Of a DNA stretch of 50,203 nucleotides, positions 1-9,983 are shown piece by piece. The DNA comes from Pelargonium nanum (Eukaryota; Streptophyta; Magnoliopsida; Geraniales; Geraniaceae). The position numbers were made by a program, and so were the translations under genes. Each line of letters begins with the position of its first letter. Positions within the stretch are counted from its first letter, which is position 1. The notes beneath the pieces are model-generated. The model made no database searches. It had not been told where the DNA came from and worked only from the letters and a program-made list of their open reading frames with translations. The stretch is taken from NCBI GenBank assembly GCA_036897485.1, contig JAYMTF010000141.1, positions 1 through 50,203 of the forward strand, given 5' to 3'.

Positions 1-470
1 TTCCGCTGCCGACGCCCTAACCACCACTTGCCGAACCCTAGCCGCCACAGACGAAAGCCCTAGCCGCCCTTAGTTGCTCTACAAGCAATACACTCCTAGA
101 GAGAGAACAACCACTAAGTGACCAGCGCCACTGACGCCCCAAAGGAGCTGTAGCCACCGCTGCCCTTAAGCCCTAAAGCCACAGCCGTCGCTTATGACGT
201 AGGGTTTTTTAATTGATCAGATTATAAAGCTGTTTTTTTTTTTATGTTTAAGGTAATGAGTAGAATTTATGTTATAACTAACATATCCTAATTCATCAAC
301 AAAATGCATTTAGAATATTTTAATGCATTGTGGTTTTGTGTCTGTGGTTTTGTTTTCACACAATTTTTCCATTATTAATAATTTAATATTAGCAATGACA
401 ATTTTTCAATTTTAACGAATTTGCTTGAAATTCATATTTTATCACAAGACATATAAAGATTATCGATAAA
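1..470. other. Left edge: GC-rich patch then AT-rich upstream region of the ACS-like gene
   Basis: The first 200 bases are markedly richer in G+C than the following stretch and repeat the short theme CCCTA-CCGCC several times. On the minus strand they read as a string of CTAGGG/GGCGGC motifs. No open reading frame or domain can be assigned. Such patches are seen in transposon leaders and in 5' UTRs, but nothing here decides between these. From about 205 on the sequence is AT-rich with a poly-T run near 230-243, and is probably promoter or 5' UTR of the gene that starts at 674. Confidence 0.4.
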
Positions 471-677
471 ATGTGTGAAAACAAAACCACAGACACAGTC
501 CTCTTCCCCAACTCTAGCAGCCCACCAACCCATCCCAACCTTCCTAACTTTCTACCTCAACCACAACCACACCACACTGCCGTCTCCGTCTCCGTCTCCA
601 CTCCGGCTTGTCGACCCGCGAATCTCATGACCGTACCACAGTCTCCAGACACTAAACCCGAATACCCGCCGCCATGA
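471..677 (+). other. Leader ORF (68 codons) overlapping the ACS-like start codon
   Basis: An ATG-initiated ORF of 68 codons, rich in Pro, Ser and Thr, ends with TGA at 675-677. Its stop overlaps the ATG of the downstream aminotransferase at 674 in the arrangement ATGA. It is one frame off the main ORF. Whether 471 is inside the transcript is unknown, so it may be a uORF or may be untranscribed. The last 16 codons, from the internal ATG at 627, resemble the Pro-rich N-terminal extension of some ACS10-like proteins. A frameshifted remnant of an older N-terminus is thus an alternative to a regulatory uORF. Confidence 0.4.
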
Positions 678-3600
678 GGCTCATCGTGCCACTCCAAGGC
701 ATATCCCAAGGTCGAGGTGGCCTAATTTGGGGCTCTCTAATCCCTTGCGCCCTCTACTACTTTCTCCAACTCTACGTCAAGCGAAACCGACCTCCCAAAC
801 CTCCCTCCTCTTCCGACCTCCCGCGCTCCTCCTCTCGCATCAGCTTGTCCACTCGCGGATCCATAGACACAGCCCTGGTCTCCGACAGAGCCAGTTCCAT
901 TGCCAAACCCGACAATTCGCCGTACTACATCGGGCTAGATAGGGTATCCAAATCCCAGGATCTGTATGATAGGGTGGGGAATCCGAATGGTATTGTTCAG
1001 CTCGGTTTGTCAGAGAATCGGGTGAGTTTAATTTCCAGAAATGTCGTGCTTTCCATTTTCTAGCTATTGTTTTGTGCTAATTTCGTGTGTTTTTTTTTGT
1101 GTGTGTAGTTGTGTTTTGATTTGATTGATCAATGGGTTTCCGAGAATTTCAAGGAATCCATAATGGGGAGAAATGGTAATGACTTGAGCATTAGTGGGAT
1201 TGCCACCTACCAGCCGTTCGACGGATTGTCTGAGCTAAAAGTGGTGAGCTATATGTGTAAATTTTTGTTTTTTAATGATGAATTTTTATCACTCATTGTT
1301 TTTGGGTACGGGATGCTGATGTTTAATTTCTCTTTTATAGTTTTTTAATCAATGAACATGAAGTTGAGTGTGAACTGCGTAGTTGCTTTTTGCAAGGTAG
1401 ATAAATTTATAGAAGAATCTTCAGGTTCAGGGTATGTTGGAACACCAAACTGTTGGATGAACTTTTGGCATCAAAGTTTCAGCATTTAAGAATCTGAGTG
1501 GAATACTTAATTTAGTAAATGGTTTAATGGTTATAATACTTAACATTAGCTAATAAAATTAATAAGAGTAAATAATTCTTCACATTGTGGTGTAAGATGA
1601 TAACATTCTTATTTGGTCATTTTTGGTTATTTGTTTTTATCTATTTATTTACGTGGTGGGTGTTTTTTTGGATAAATTAATACTTTATGAAAGCAAACTC
1701 ATTTGAGATGAAACAAAACAGAAGAATACTTCCTTAAAAGCACCAAAAGAAGGGATGCCACTATACACATGAGGAATATAGGAAAGTAAACCCCTCAAAA
1801 AACTAAAAGTTAAGGTTTCTAGCTTTAGATTTTAGGAAAGAAATGGTAAATATTCTTGGAAGAGGACTAAGCAACCAAGAAGGGAAACAATTAAACCTCA
1901 ACCCTTGTGCAACTATTCCTTACTAATAAGATGCACCATGTTAAGCACTATTTGCAGACTATGCGCTCCTGTAGCTCTCAAACTTCCCTCCGGTGATAGC
2001 TCCGAGTAGTGCTTACACAGTCACCCAACAAGTGACCCTAACTAAAGAGAAAACCATAGCTCCCCGACTATCAATCAATGAAGTGGTTGTCCACAATTTT
2101 CCATCTTGTTTGCATGTGCGCGTCAGCCAATTATCTCGGGATTCCTTTTATGCGTATTTATAAGTATCATACTTCAGGCTACTTCCACTCAAAGAAAACC
2201 ACCTTAACAGGGAAGTGCCAGCTGTTCAAGTAAACAACTGGTTTCTTATGTCCTCCAAACCCTTATGAGACGACAAATACATTGTTTTTAAGCTTGTGTG
2301 TTCACGTATTTCTTTTCTGCATACCCCAGATAGCTTAACAGAGAGCTCCACCTCACTACTCTGTGCTCCCTTTAGAATGTAGGACTTTCTTGCAGATCCC
2401 TAACAGAAAACCAGAAGACTTTTGTTTTTTTTGAATTGTTGAATTATTTAGGTTGGAAGTAGCTTAGGAAGCCTCAGATCTGAGGCTTTATGTAAGTGTG
2501 TGTTCACTTATTTCTTTTATGCGTATCCCATATAGCGTAACAGAGAGCTCCACCTCACTACTCTGATCTCCCTTTAGAATGTAGGACTTTCTTGCAGATC
2601 CCTAACAGAAAACCAGAAGACTTTTGTTTTTTTTTGAATTGTTGAATTATTTAGGTTGGAAGTAGCTTAGGAAGCCCTCTAATCTGAGGCTTTATGTTAA
2701 GTGTGTGTTCACTTATTTCTTTTATGCGTATCCCATATAGTTTAACAGAGAGCTCCACTTCACTACTCTGTGCTCCCTTTGGAATGTAGGACTTTCTTGC
2801 AGATCCCTAACAGAAAACCAGTAGAGTTTTGTCTTTTTGAATTGTTGAATAATTTAGGTTTGAAGTAGCTTAGGAAGCCTCTGATCTGAGGCTTTACGTT
2901 AAGTGTGTGTTCACTTATTTCTTTTATGTGTACCCTATATAGCTTTACAGAGAGCTCCACCTCACTACTCTGTGCTCCCTTTGGAATGTAGGACTCTCTT
3001 GCAGATCCCTAACAGAAAACCAGTAGAATTTTGTCTTTTTGAATGGTTGAATTATTTAGGTTTGAAGTAGCTTAGGAAGCCTCTGATCTGAGGCTTTACG
3101 TACGTTAAGTGGTTGTTTGTGTCATATCTATTTGTTATATGGTACGCTGTTTGTGTCATATCTATTTGTTCATTGATTTATTTGATTTTGCAGGCTATGG
3201 CAGGCTTTATGTCTCGGGTAATGGGAGGAGAAGTTTCATTTGACCCATCACAGTTAATATTAACATCAGGTGCGACTCCTGCAGTGGAGATACTATGCTT
3301 TTGCTTGGCAGATCAGGGAAATGCCTTTCTTGTTCCAACGCCTTATTATCCTGGGTAACTTATTCGTCATTAAACAATCTAATGATATTCTGTCTTCTCT
3401 TATCACTGTGACTGTGAGAGCTAAATTTTACATTTCAGTATCCTTAATATTCTATTGAAACTAATTAGAAAAACAACCTGCAGTTTTGACAGGGATATGA
3501 AATGGCGAACAGGAGTAGAGCTAATACCTGTTCACTGTCGCAGCTCTGACAATTTCAGTTTGAGTACTGCTGCCCTTGACCAAGCTTATAATCAGGCAAG

Positions 3601-4339
3601 AAAGAGAGGTCTAAGGGTTCGTGGAATTCTCATTTCCAATCCTGCTAATCCTGTTGGCACTCTGCTACCAAAGGAAACACTCTTCAGTCTGTTAGATTTT
3701 GCCCGAGAGAAGAACATCCATATAATCTGTGATGAAATATTTGCGGGCTCGGTGTATGGAGATGAAGAGTTTGTGAGCATGTCTCAAATTCTTGACTCAG
3801 AAGATTCTGACAGAAACAGGATTCATTTGGTGTATGGTCTATCCAAAGATCTCTCTATTCCGGGATTTCGGGTTGGGGCTATCTATTCCTTCAACAAGAG
3901 TGTTTTGGATGCTGCTAAAAAGTTAACAAGATTTTCTTCTATATCTTCTCCAACTCAGCAGCTTCTAATTTCAATGCTTTCAGATGCCAAGTTCATTCAG
4001 GAGTATACTGAGACCAACAGAAGGAGACTACGGGAAATGTATGACTCATTTGTGGCAGGTCTTGAACAATTAGGAATCAGCTGCACAAAGAGCAGTGCCG
4101 GTTTGTACTGTTGGGCTGATATGAGCAGACTGATCCGGCCTTACAATGAGAAAGGAGAACTTGATTTATGGAACAAGTTATTGACTGTTGCTAAGATCAA
4201 TGTGACTCCTGGGTCGGCCTGTCATTGCATAGAGCCAGGATGGTTTAGGTGCTGTTTTGCCACTTTAGCTCTAGAGGATGTTCATGTGGTTATAGAGCGG
4301 ATCCAGAGAGTTGTGGAGACTTGTGAACCTCCTAGCTGA
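674..4339 (+). CDS. ACS12: ACS10/ACS12-type aminotransferase (ACC synthase-like, PLP-dependent)
   Basis: Four exons by eye: 674-1021, 1109-1243, 3194-3354 and 3484-4339, giving 499 aa, close to my memory of Arabidopsis ACS12 (about 495 aa). The N-terminus MRLIVPLQG is typical of the ACS10/ACS12 branch. It is followed by a hydrophobic stretch (about residues 14-30) and a basic Pro/Ser-rich linker. The aminotransferase class I/II fold then runs through [20 protein letters not shown] and [14 protein letters not shown]. In [15 protein letters not shown] the Lys at about residue 336 should bind PLP. Family knowledge: Arabidopsis ACS10 and ACS12 act as aspartate/aromatic amino-acid aminotransferases and lack ACC synthase activity, so a direct role in ethylene synthesis should not be assumed. 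Intron 2 (1.95 kb) is unusually long and repeat-filled. All introns have GT-AG ends. Confidence 0.93.
1669..2270 (-). mobile_element. Possible LINE 3'-end remnant in ACS-like intron 2
   Basis: Read on the minus strand, this part of intron 2 ends with a TTTATCC stretch followed by seven A residues (about 1675-1669). It is preceded by non-coding text that resembles the 3' tail of plant L1-type LINEs, for example a segment about a TATTCCTCATGTGTATA motif. No reverse-transcriptase ORF is readable and no target-site duplication was found. The 5' limit at 2270 is only where the tandem array begins. This is a weak, inferred call. Confidence 0.25.
2301..3111 (+). repeat. Four-copy ~202-bp tandem repeat in intron 2
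   Basis: Four successive copies start at about 2301, 2503, 2708 and 2910, spaced 202, 205 and 202 bp. Each copy carries in order a TTCACTTATTTCTTTTATG-like start, AGAGAGCTCCACCTCACTAC, GTAGGACTTTCTTGCAGATC, AACAGAAAACCAG and TTAGGAAGCCTC with a GATCTGAGGCTTTA end. Copies 2 to 4 are nearly identical and copy 1 is more diverged. The array stops about 80 bp before the exon 3 acceptor. A smaller direct repeat of GTCATATCTATTTGTT lies at 3120-3171. Confidence 0.9.
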
Positions 4340-4706
4340 ACTACTACAAAGGTAGTGTTTAGATTAAATTTTGTATTCCAGCAACAACAGTCACAGATTA
4401 TGGAAAATGATTTTCTGAAAGTGATGATTCGAGTATTGAATGTGTTATATAATTGGTGGTTGAGTACTTGGTGCATTCATATTTCACAAGATAATGAAGC
4501 CATAATTTTATACTTTAGCAAATATGAGAGTTCTAAATATTGTTGGATGTGAAATCATTGGTTCAGTGGTTTGTGGACATTCAGAACTTCCAATTTGGAA
4601 TTTAGTTTCATTATAGAACTAGAAACTTGTTTTGCATCCTAGTCCAGAAGTGGAATGCTAGCATATGATTGAACAAAAGTCTTGACATGTAGATGAGAGT
4701 GATTTT

Positions 4707-4709
<3 letters not shown>

Positions 4710-4737
<28 letters not shown>
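4710..4737. repeat. (TA)n microsatellite
   Basis: About 14 uninterrupted TA units lie downstream of the ACS-like gene. It is a candidate polymorphic marker; no other role is visible. Confidence 0.9.
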
Positions 4738-4741
<4 letters not shown>

Positions 4742-5144
4742 TGTGTAAAACAGGTTCAGTCTAGGCTGGTGCTTTTACTTCCTATTTCAATCATTTTGAT
4801 GGCATTTCCAGAGAAGCAACACCCAAGAGCTCTTTTCTGCACGAGTTTCTTGGCGTAAAAAGTTAGCTGCTTTCAACTTTCTTATACAGAATATCAGATA
4901 AACAGAGATATGGAAATGTTGTCAAAATGCAAGGAATCTATATGTGTGATATATTTGGTTAAATTAGATATATAGCTGTTATTATTCAGTAATGTGGATA
5001 TTTACCATTGAAGATTCATAAGAGAGCTCCCAACTTTGCCCATAAACTAGAACGAGGCTGATGCAATGGGAAGAGGCATTCCAAGAAAGAAAAGCCGGCA
5101 GGGCTTGAACTTTCAGGTGCATAGTCACCTCACGAATCAGCACT

Positions 5145-5171
5145 CATATTAATGCTCCGGATATTAATATG
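5145..5171. repeat. Inverted repeat, 9-bp perfect arms
   Basis: CATATTAAT at 5145-5153 is mirrored by ATTAATATG at 5163-5171 around a 9-nt GC-richer spacer. A hairpin could form. No T-run or neighbouring gene gives it a function, and it may be the core of a degraded MITE. Confidence 0.6.
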
Positions 5172-7494
5172 AAAATGTTATATAAAAGAAGTTATATAAT
5201 GCATACATACACTTCATTTATTAATTATCAAAAATGCATTAATGACGTTATCAATGTCAAACATCCTACATTTTCAATGCTTAGTGTCACATAGCTCAGC
5301 ACTATTTTCAGTTTTCTATTCTTCAATGTCTAGCTGTCACTACAATGAATAGTAAATGAGTGACAATATGAAACAGTGAGATTTATCATTTAGTGTCTAG
5401 CACCTCTTCTTAGCACATCAGCATAATGCTGAATACGTCCTGTTATAAAACCTCGAAAACTTCTAAAGCATTTATTAATTTATTTATTGAAAATGCTCTA
5501 CCAATAGTTAAGAAACTTCTCACGAGGTTAATAAACTTTGATTTTTTATATTTACTAGCCCAAGGCCCCTAACCTAAGTGAGTTCAAGATATGAGTTACA
5601 AAGAGCTGTTCCATTTACTTAAAAAGTGAAAATAATTCAGTCAATCTACCATACTTAATTTAGTCAACATTAATAGTTTCTTCTTTATCTGTTGTTAATG
5701 AAATATAAAACATATTGTTATAAAGTTAGGTCTTGTTTAGTAACACTTAAAGCATCTCCAGACTTGGGGCTAGATTTGTTGGGAAAACAAATGGTTAGGG
5801 AGACTCCTGTTGTACCTACAATGGAGAGAGAAAGAGTTATTGGTCTCATAAACAATGCAAAACAATAAGTATTCAACACGAATAGATGGAAAAACGTTTG
5901 TAACGATTGCAACACCTGATCATCTGATTGTTGTTAGGGCCTGGAAATCAGATTGGGCGGTGTATGGTGATGTGGTGCTTGGGCGCCGCGAGTCACTTCA
6001 TCATCATTCATCGCTGATACTTGTGATTTTTTAAGTAATGTCAGTTAGTTAAACATAAATTAGCAATAATATACTTAATAAGTTACTTATTATTTTTTAA
6101 TTTGTTCATGAGATACAAAGAAAATGTGTAAACACTAACTTATTTTTTCTCAATATTTGTAAAGAAACCAAAAAATGGCACATAAAAACGTCAAATTTAG
6201 TTATTTAGTAGTTCCGTAAAAAAAATCATTTGGAAATCTGGCGGTGTTGGCCATATACCCTTGGCCATCGATTCCAACAGAAACATATATAACTGGCGAT
6301 TCATAGAAGGAAAAAAGAAAAGTATAGTGGAATTGGCTTCCCACTACTAAAATTTACAAGAACAACAAGAAGTGGATTTTTGACCAATCCTGTGTTGTCC
6401 CACTTGTGAATTGTGTGCGTGTCAACCTGGTTATGGCTCCATAGTATAATGCTTTGAGAAACTCTCTGTGGTTATGGTTAAGCCAAATTTGGCAAACCAA
6501 AACGTGGGAAAAAATTGAAACAATAAAGGAAAAAAGTTAGAAAAAAATGGGCTAAAGAGAGAATTGTCAATTTGGCTTTGGCATCAACTTTGTTTTTTCA
6601 CAAAAAGATGTTTACATGTTTGTAAATGGATCAATCGTCAAAATCAGAGAATGGTCCTGGGTTATTGTTATGGGACAAAGGTGACAACATTTACAGAAAA
6701 TAATGAATACTTGTGAAGCTGATATACATATGTGAAGAAGAAGAAGAAGTATAGGCAAAGCAAAATCAGTAAAAAGCTGACCAATGTTGTGGGTTCACTT
6801 TTGCCGACACAATTCTCAAACCAATACCAATATGATCCTTTTTTATCACAATTTAGCCCATTAGTAAACTGGGTTTGGAGATGGTCCACTATTTGTGTAG
6901 CCCAAATGGCCTAAAATCTATTTAGCTATCATAGCTGATACACACACCTGTCCACCATACACACAACACATATCACTTCCAGTTGCTCTCCAACTACTTC
7001 TATTATTTTATTTTATAATCAAAATTCTCTGTTATATATTCTGGCATAATCTTATTTAAAAACTCATAATATTAAATTAAATCTAACTAATCAATTAAAT
7101 ATAAACCAACGGCGATCGGATCTTGAGTTTATGGTTGTTCATGATACTTGGAATATATACAAGAAGCTATAATCTTTAAAGAAAATGACAGAATTGAAAA
7201 TATATTACTACAAGTACAAACAAACGTCAAGTTTATGAATTGCTGAGTATTATTGGTATGAAAACACACATACTCTCAATCAACATCAATTTACATACAT
7301 CTATATTAACATTAATTAACTAATTATACAGAGATCATGAAGGTTAGAAATTAAGCAAAACCAAACCTTCAAAGATCGATCATCATCTGACCAAACTGAG
7401 AGAGAAACAGAGAATTTTTTTGATCTCCATCTCTAGACTCTCAATCAATCAAACCAAAAGCAAAAAAATTTGAAAACCCAATTGAGGATAGGAA

Positions 7495-8868
7495 TCAAGA
7501 AAGTATAGTGGTTGTAACTGGTGATGAATCTTGATGGTTGTTGAAGTTCGAGCATTGAAACAGAGCCTTTGCGGTCATCTCCCTCTCGAACCTCCAGATG
7601 TAATTTAATCCGACCAGGAGCTCAGTAATGGCGGCCTCTGCTTTGTCTCTGTTGGCGAAGAACAGAGTCTGGAAGAGCATTACATTTGTTTTGGGCACCG
7701 AATTCTGCTGCTCGAAGCTCCTCTCGCTCTGCCACTTGATCATGTTGTGCGCCAGAGGAGACAGCCACCCCAGAATCTTCCCCAGCGCCTCCCTCCACTC
7801 TCCGGCGAGCCCGGCGTCGGTGGCCGTGAACCCCACCCCCCTCAGCCTCGCCCGGAGCGACCACCGGACGCTGCCGGGAAGCATCGCGTACAGATCGTCC
7901 CTCGCGTCCACGCCCACCAATTGCGGCGACTTGATCATCTTCTCCATAACGATGATCAGGTTCGCGTAGTGCAGGGCCAGCGCCGCCGACCCCAATGTCG
8001 TCTCCGGCGGCTTCAGGAGCTTCGAATTCGACTCGAAAAAGGTCATGGAGGTATCATTTGACGGACATTTAGAGGCCGTTGTCATTGTTAACGGTCCGGA
8101 AACGAAATTGTTATAGGAATTGGGGTTTTGATCGGAAGGATGCACGGTGGCGGAGGCGGAGAGGCTCCGCGGGAGGGACGCGGGGTAGGATCCGCCGACT
8201 CCGAAGACGAGCTTGATTCTAGCGAGGACGGTGAAAATTGACTTCGCGAGCATCGATGTGACGGTGTCGAAGCTCCGATTCCAGAGAGATCTGTCCTTCA
8301 AATACTTAACCTCCTGTCTCTGCCAGAAAACTTTCTGTTGGAGATCGATGATTTTCTGTTGCTTGATCGATATCGCCGCCGCGTCGCCGCCGTCGTGGCT
8401 GTGCAAAAACGCCTTTCTGAGGCCGTTCTCCATGACGGAGAGCTCGTCCATTTCCTTGTAAAGAGTGGCGGTGGCGGTGGCGTACCGGTCCATCTTCTTA
8501 ATTCTGGCCTCCATGTCTTTGGAGGTGAGGACCCAGGCGTGGGGGTCGCGGCCGGAGTCGGCGAAGTCGTGGAAGAGGCGTTCGAAGGAGCGGAGGTTGT
8601 GGTCGTGGCAGCGGTGGCTGATCCTGGCGACGGAGTTGGCGACGAGGCGGAGGTTGTGGGCGATCTCGGCGCAAGCGAGGCCGAGGAGGAAGGAATCGTC
8701 GTTAGAGACAATTTTACGAACACCTTCGAGGCAGATAGAGTCGTTGCGGAGGCGAATCATGCTCTTGTCGGAGAGAGAGTGCCAGAGGTGGAGGAGCTTC
8801 GACATGAGGCCGGCGACCTCGAACGCCAAGAACCCGACGTTGCCGGAGTTTTTGGACACCGTCGTCAT
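7495..8868 (-). CDS. DUF3475/DUF668 protein (PSK-SIMULATOR family), start uncertain
   Basis: Single exon, 457 aa if translation starts at the first ATG after the upstream stop (8868, MTTVSKNSG). An N-terminal DUF3475 region follows at about residues 9-65 (FLAFEVAGLMSKLLHLWHSL ... GVRKIVSNDDSFLLGL). The middle is charged and helical. The C-terminal DUF668 domain is visible as GSAALALHYANLIIVMEKM, then DDLYAMLPGSVRWSLRARL. Larger relatives (PSI1-3 of Arabidopsis) act in phytosulfokine-related growth control; this shorter branch has no firmly known role. The ORF is far richer in G+C than its surroundings. The frame stays open upstream to a TAG at 8947-8949, and beyond that reads MALETWLV from ATG 8973, which matches my memory of the family's N-terminus. 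The locus may therefore carry a premature stop at codon 9. A run of CAC codons (six His) lies in the upstream part. Confidence 0.88.
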   Translation of the reverse strand: MTTVSKNSGNVGFLAFEVAGLMSKLLHLWHSLSDKSMIRLRNDSICLEGVRKIVSNDDSFLLGLACAEIAHNLRLVANSVARISHRCHDHNLRSFERLFHDFADSGRDPHAWVLTSKDMEARIKKMDRYATATATLYKEMDELSVMENGLRKAFLHSHDGGDAAAISIKQQKIIDLQQKVFWQRQEVKYLKDRSLWNRSFDTVTSMLAKSIFTVLARIKLVFGVGGSYPASLPRSLSASATVHPSDQNPNSYNNFVSGPLTMTTASKCPSNDTSMTFFESNSKLLKPPETTLGSAALALHYANLIIVMEKMIKSPQLVGVDARDDLYAMLPGSVRWSLRARLRGVGFTATDAGLAGEWREALGKILGWLSPLAHNMIKWQSERSFEQQNSVPKTNVMLFQTLFFANRDKAEAAITELLVGLNYIWRFEREMTAKALFQCSNFNNHQDSSPVTTTILS

Positions 8869-8946
8869 TGCCTTGGGGTTGGGCACCGTGTGGTGGTGGT
8901 GGTGGTGGCGAACAGAGTCGAGGCTCTTGAAAACCTTAGTCTTAAC

Positions 8947-8973
8947 CTAAACAAGCCAAGTTTCGAGAGCCAT
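8947..8973 (-). other. Ancestral start of the DUF668 gene, cut by an in-frame TAG
   Basis: The minus strand reads ATG (8973-8971) for MALETWLV, then TAG (8949-8947), then continues in the same frame as VKTKVFKSLDSVR, six His and TVPNPKAM into the main ORF. Relatives are expected to have Lys just before VK, so one AAG-to-TAG change would explain the break (inference). As it stands this is either a nine-codon uORF with re-initiation at 8868, or a null or N-truncated allele, or a sequencing error. Confidence 0.6.
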
Positions 8974-9296
8974 GAAATGAATGAGAGAAGTGATTAAGTG
9001 TGTTTGGGAAGAGAGAAAATAAGAAAGAAAATCGGGAGAGAAAAATAATTGAAGAATGGGAATGAGAATGGAAGAGCAGAGTGAAGCTCGTGGGATGTTT
9101 GAGAGTGTCACGATATTACATATGATCGAAGAGTATTTAAGTAGCGATAAATGATAATCTCCCAATTCCAGTTCCAGTAAATAAGCCAGAAAGTGAAAAG
9201 TGCGTGCTGGCGGCAAGTGGCGCGTGGTGCCGCTTTTGCCTGCCCAATATTCAAAATTCTTTATTTTTAAAATAAAATTAGAGAAAGGGGAGCCAT

Positions 9297-9319
9297 TAAT
9301 GAGGTGGTGACACCTCATT
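9297..9319. repeat. Inverted repeat upstream of the DUF668 gene
   Basis: AATGAGGTG and CACCTCATT form perfect 9-bp arms around GTGA. A related GATGAGGTGTCATCTCCTCAT segment lies about 80 bp further out, so the motif occurs twice in this promoter-proximal region. It may be a small transposon end or a hairpin; no function is shown. Confidence 0.6.
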
Positions 9320-9720
9320 AAATTTTTTCGATCCAGGCGGGGCGCTCCGCTCCCACCAATTCACTTGGGTGGGTATGAGTGAAATTAGATGAGGTGTCAT
9401 CTCCTCATAGACTTGGCTTAGCCAAAGCCAAAAATTACTTGGCTCATATTCCTTTTCCTCATAAAATTAAATAGAGAAGATGATTAGTATATTAAACAGA
9501 ATTTTAATGTTTGAGACAGTGTTTCATAAGTTCTGTACCTCGTATTAATTCGTGATGAATTTGGAAGTGTCTTGAAGAGGGTGATTTGCAAAGATTCTTT
9601 GGTAGAAGGTCGATTTTATTAGGTAGTGGAGTCAATCAAACTATCCAACCACAACTATTAATTTGTCAACTTAAATATATGTTGCAATTATAGAAATAGT
9701 ATGGTGAAGATTTATTTTCA

Positions 9721-9983
9721 ACTCCCTCCGTCTTAAAATGAGTGTTCTGTTTGTCTAAATTTTTATCCCAAAATGAGTGTTCTGTTTTTATTTTTAGGTT
9801 ATTATATTATTGTTTTCCCATATTACCTTTATCACTTATGCACTAAAAGAAAACCTAATCCGAACTGCACATGGGGTGTAGGAGGGAAAGTGAGGGTAAT
9901 ATTGAAAACACATTAAATCATCTGGTAATCCTTAAATTTTGCAAAAAATGGAAACATGACACTCATTTTAGGACGGATGAAGT
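9721..9983. mobile_element. Stowaway-like MITE (~263 bp)
   Basis: The left end (9721-9745) starts ACTCCCTCCGTC and runs on into TTAAAATGAGTGT. The right end (9959-9983) is its inverted copy with about four mismatches, ACACTCATTTTAGGACGG then ATGAAGT. The CTCCCTCCGTC terminal motif is characteristic of Stowaway (Tc1/mariner-type) MITEs of plants. The interior is AT-rich and non-coding. A TA follows the right end, but a clean TA target duplication is not visible on the left. The GAGTGTTCTGTTT motif occurs twice near the left end. Confidence 0.8.

Larger units (their letters stand above)
4340..7494. other. Intergenic region between the ACS-like and DUF668 genes
   Basis: These two genes converge, so this interval holds both 3' UTRs and a spacer. 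It contains a (TA)n run at about 4710-4737, a 9-bp inverted repeat around 5145-5171, and a short (GAA)n run near 6734-6748. The stretch 5745-5790 begins with AAAGCATCTCCAGAC, a phrase common at the ends of plant non-autonomous transposons, but I could not find its partner end. No protein-coding gene is supported. The short ORFs here match nothing and have no splice context. Confidence 0.6.

Noticed and set aside
2301..3111. CRISPR-like array
   Set aside because: The units are 202-bp contiguous tandem copies without spacers, inside a plant intron.
7628..8061. Plus-strand ORFs of 104-113 codons
   Set aside because: Opposite-strand shadows of the DUF668 domain coding sequence.
8338..8997. 219-codon plus-strand ORF (and a 161-codon one at 8465-8950) antisense to the DUF668 gene
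   Set aside because: They are the complement of a GC-rich conserved coding exon, have low-complexity Val/Glu/Arg content and no family match.
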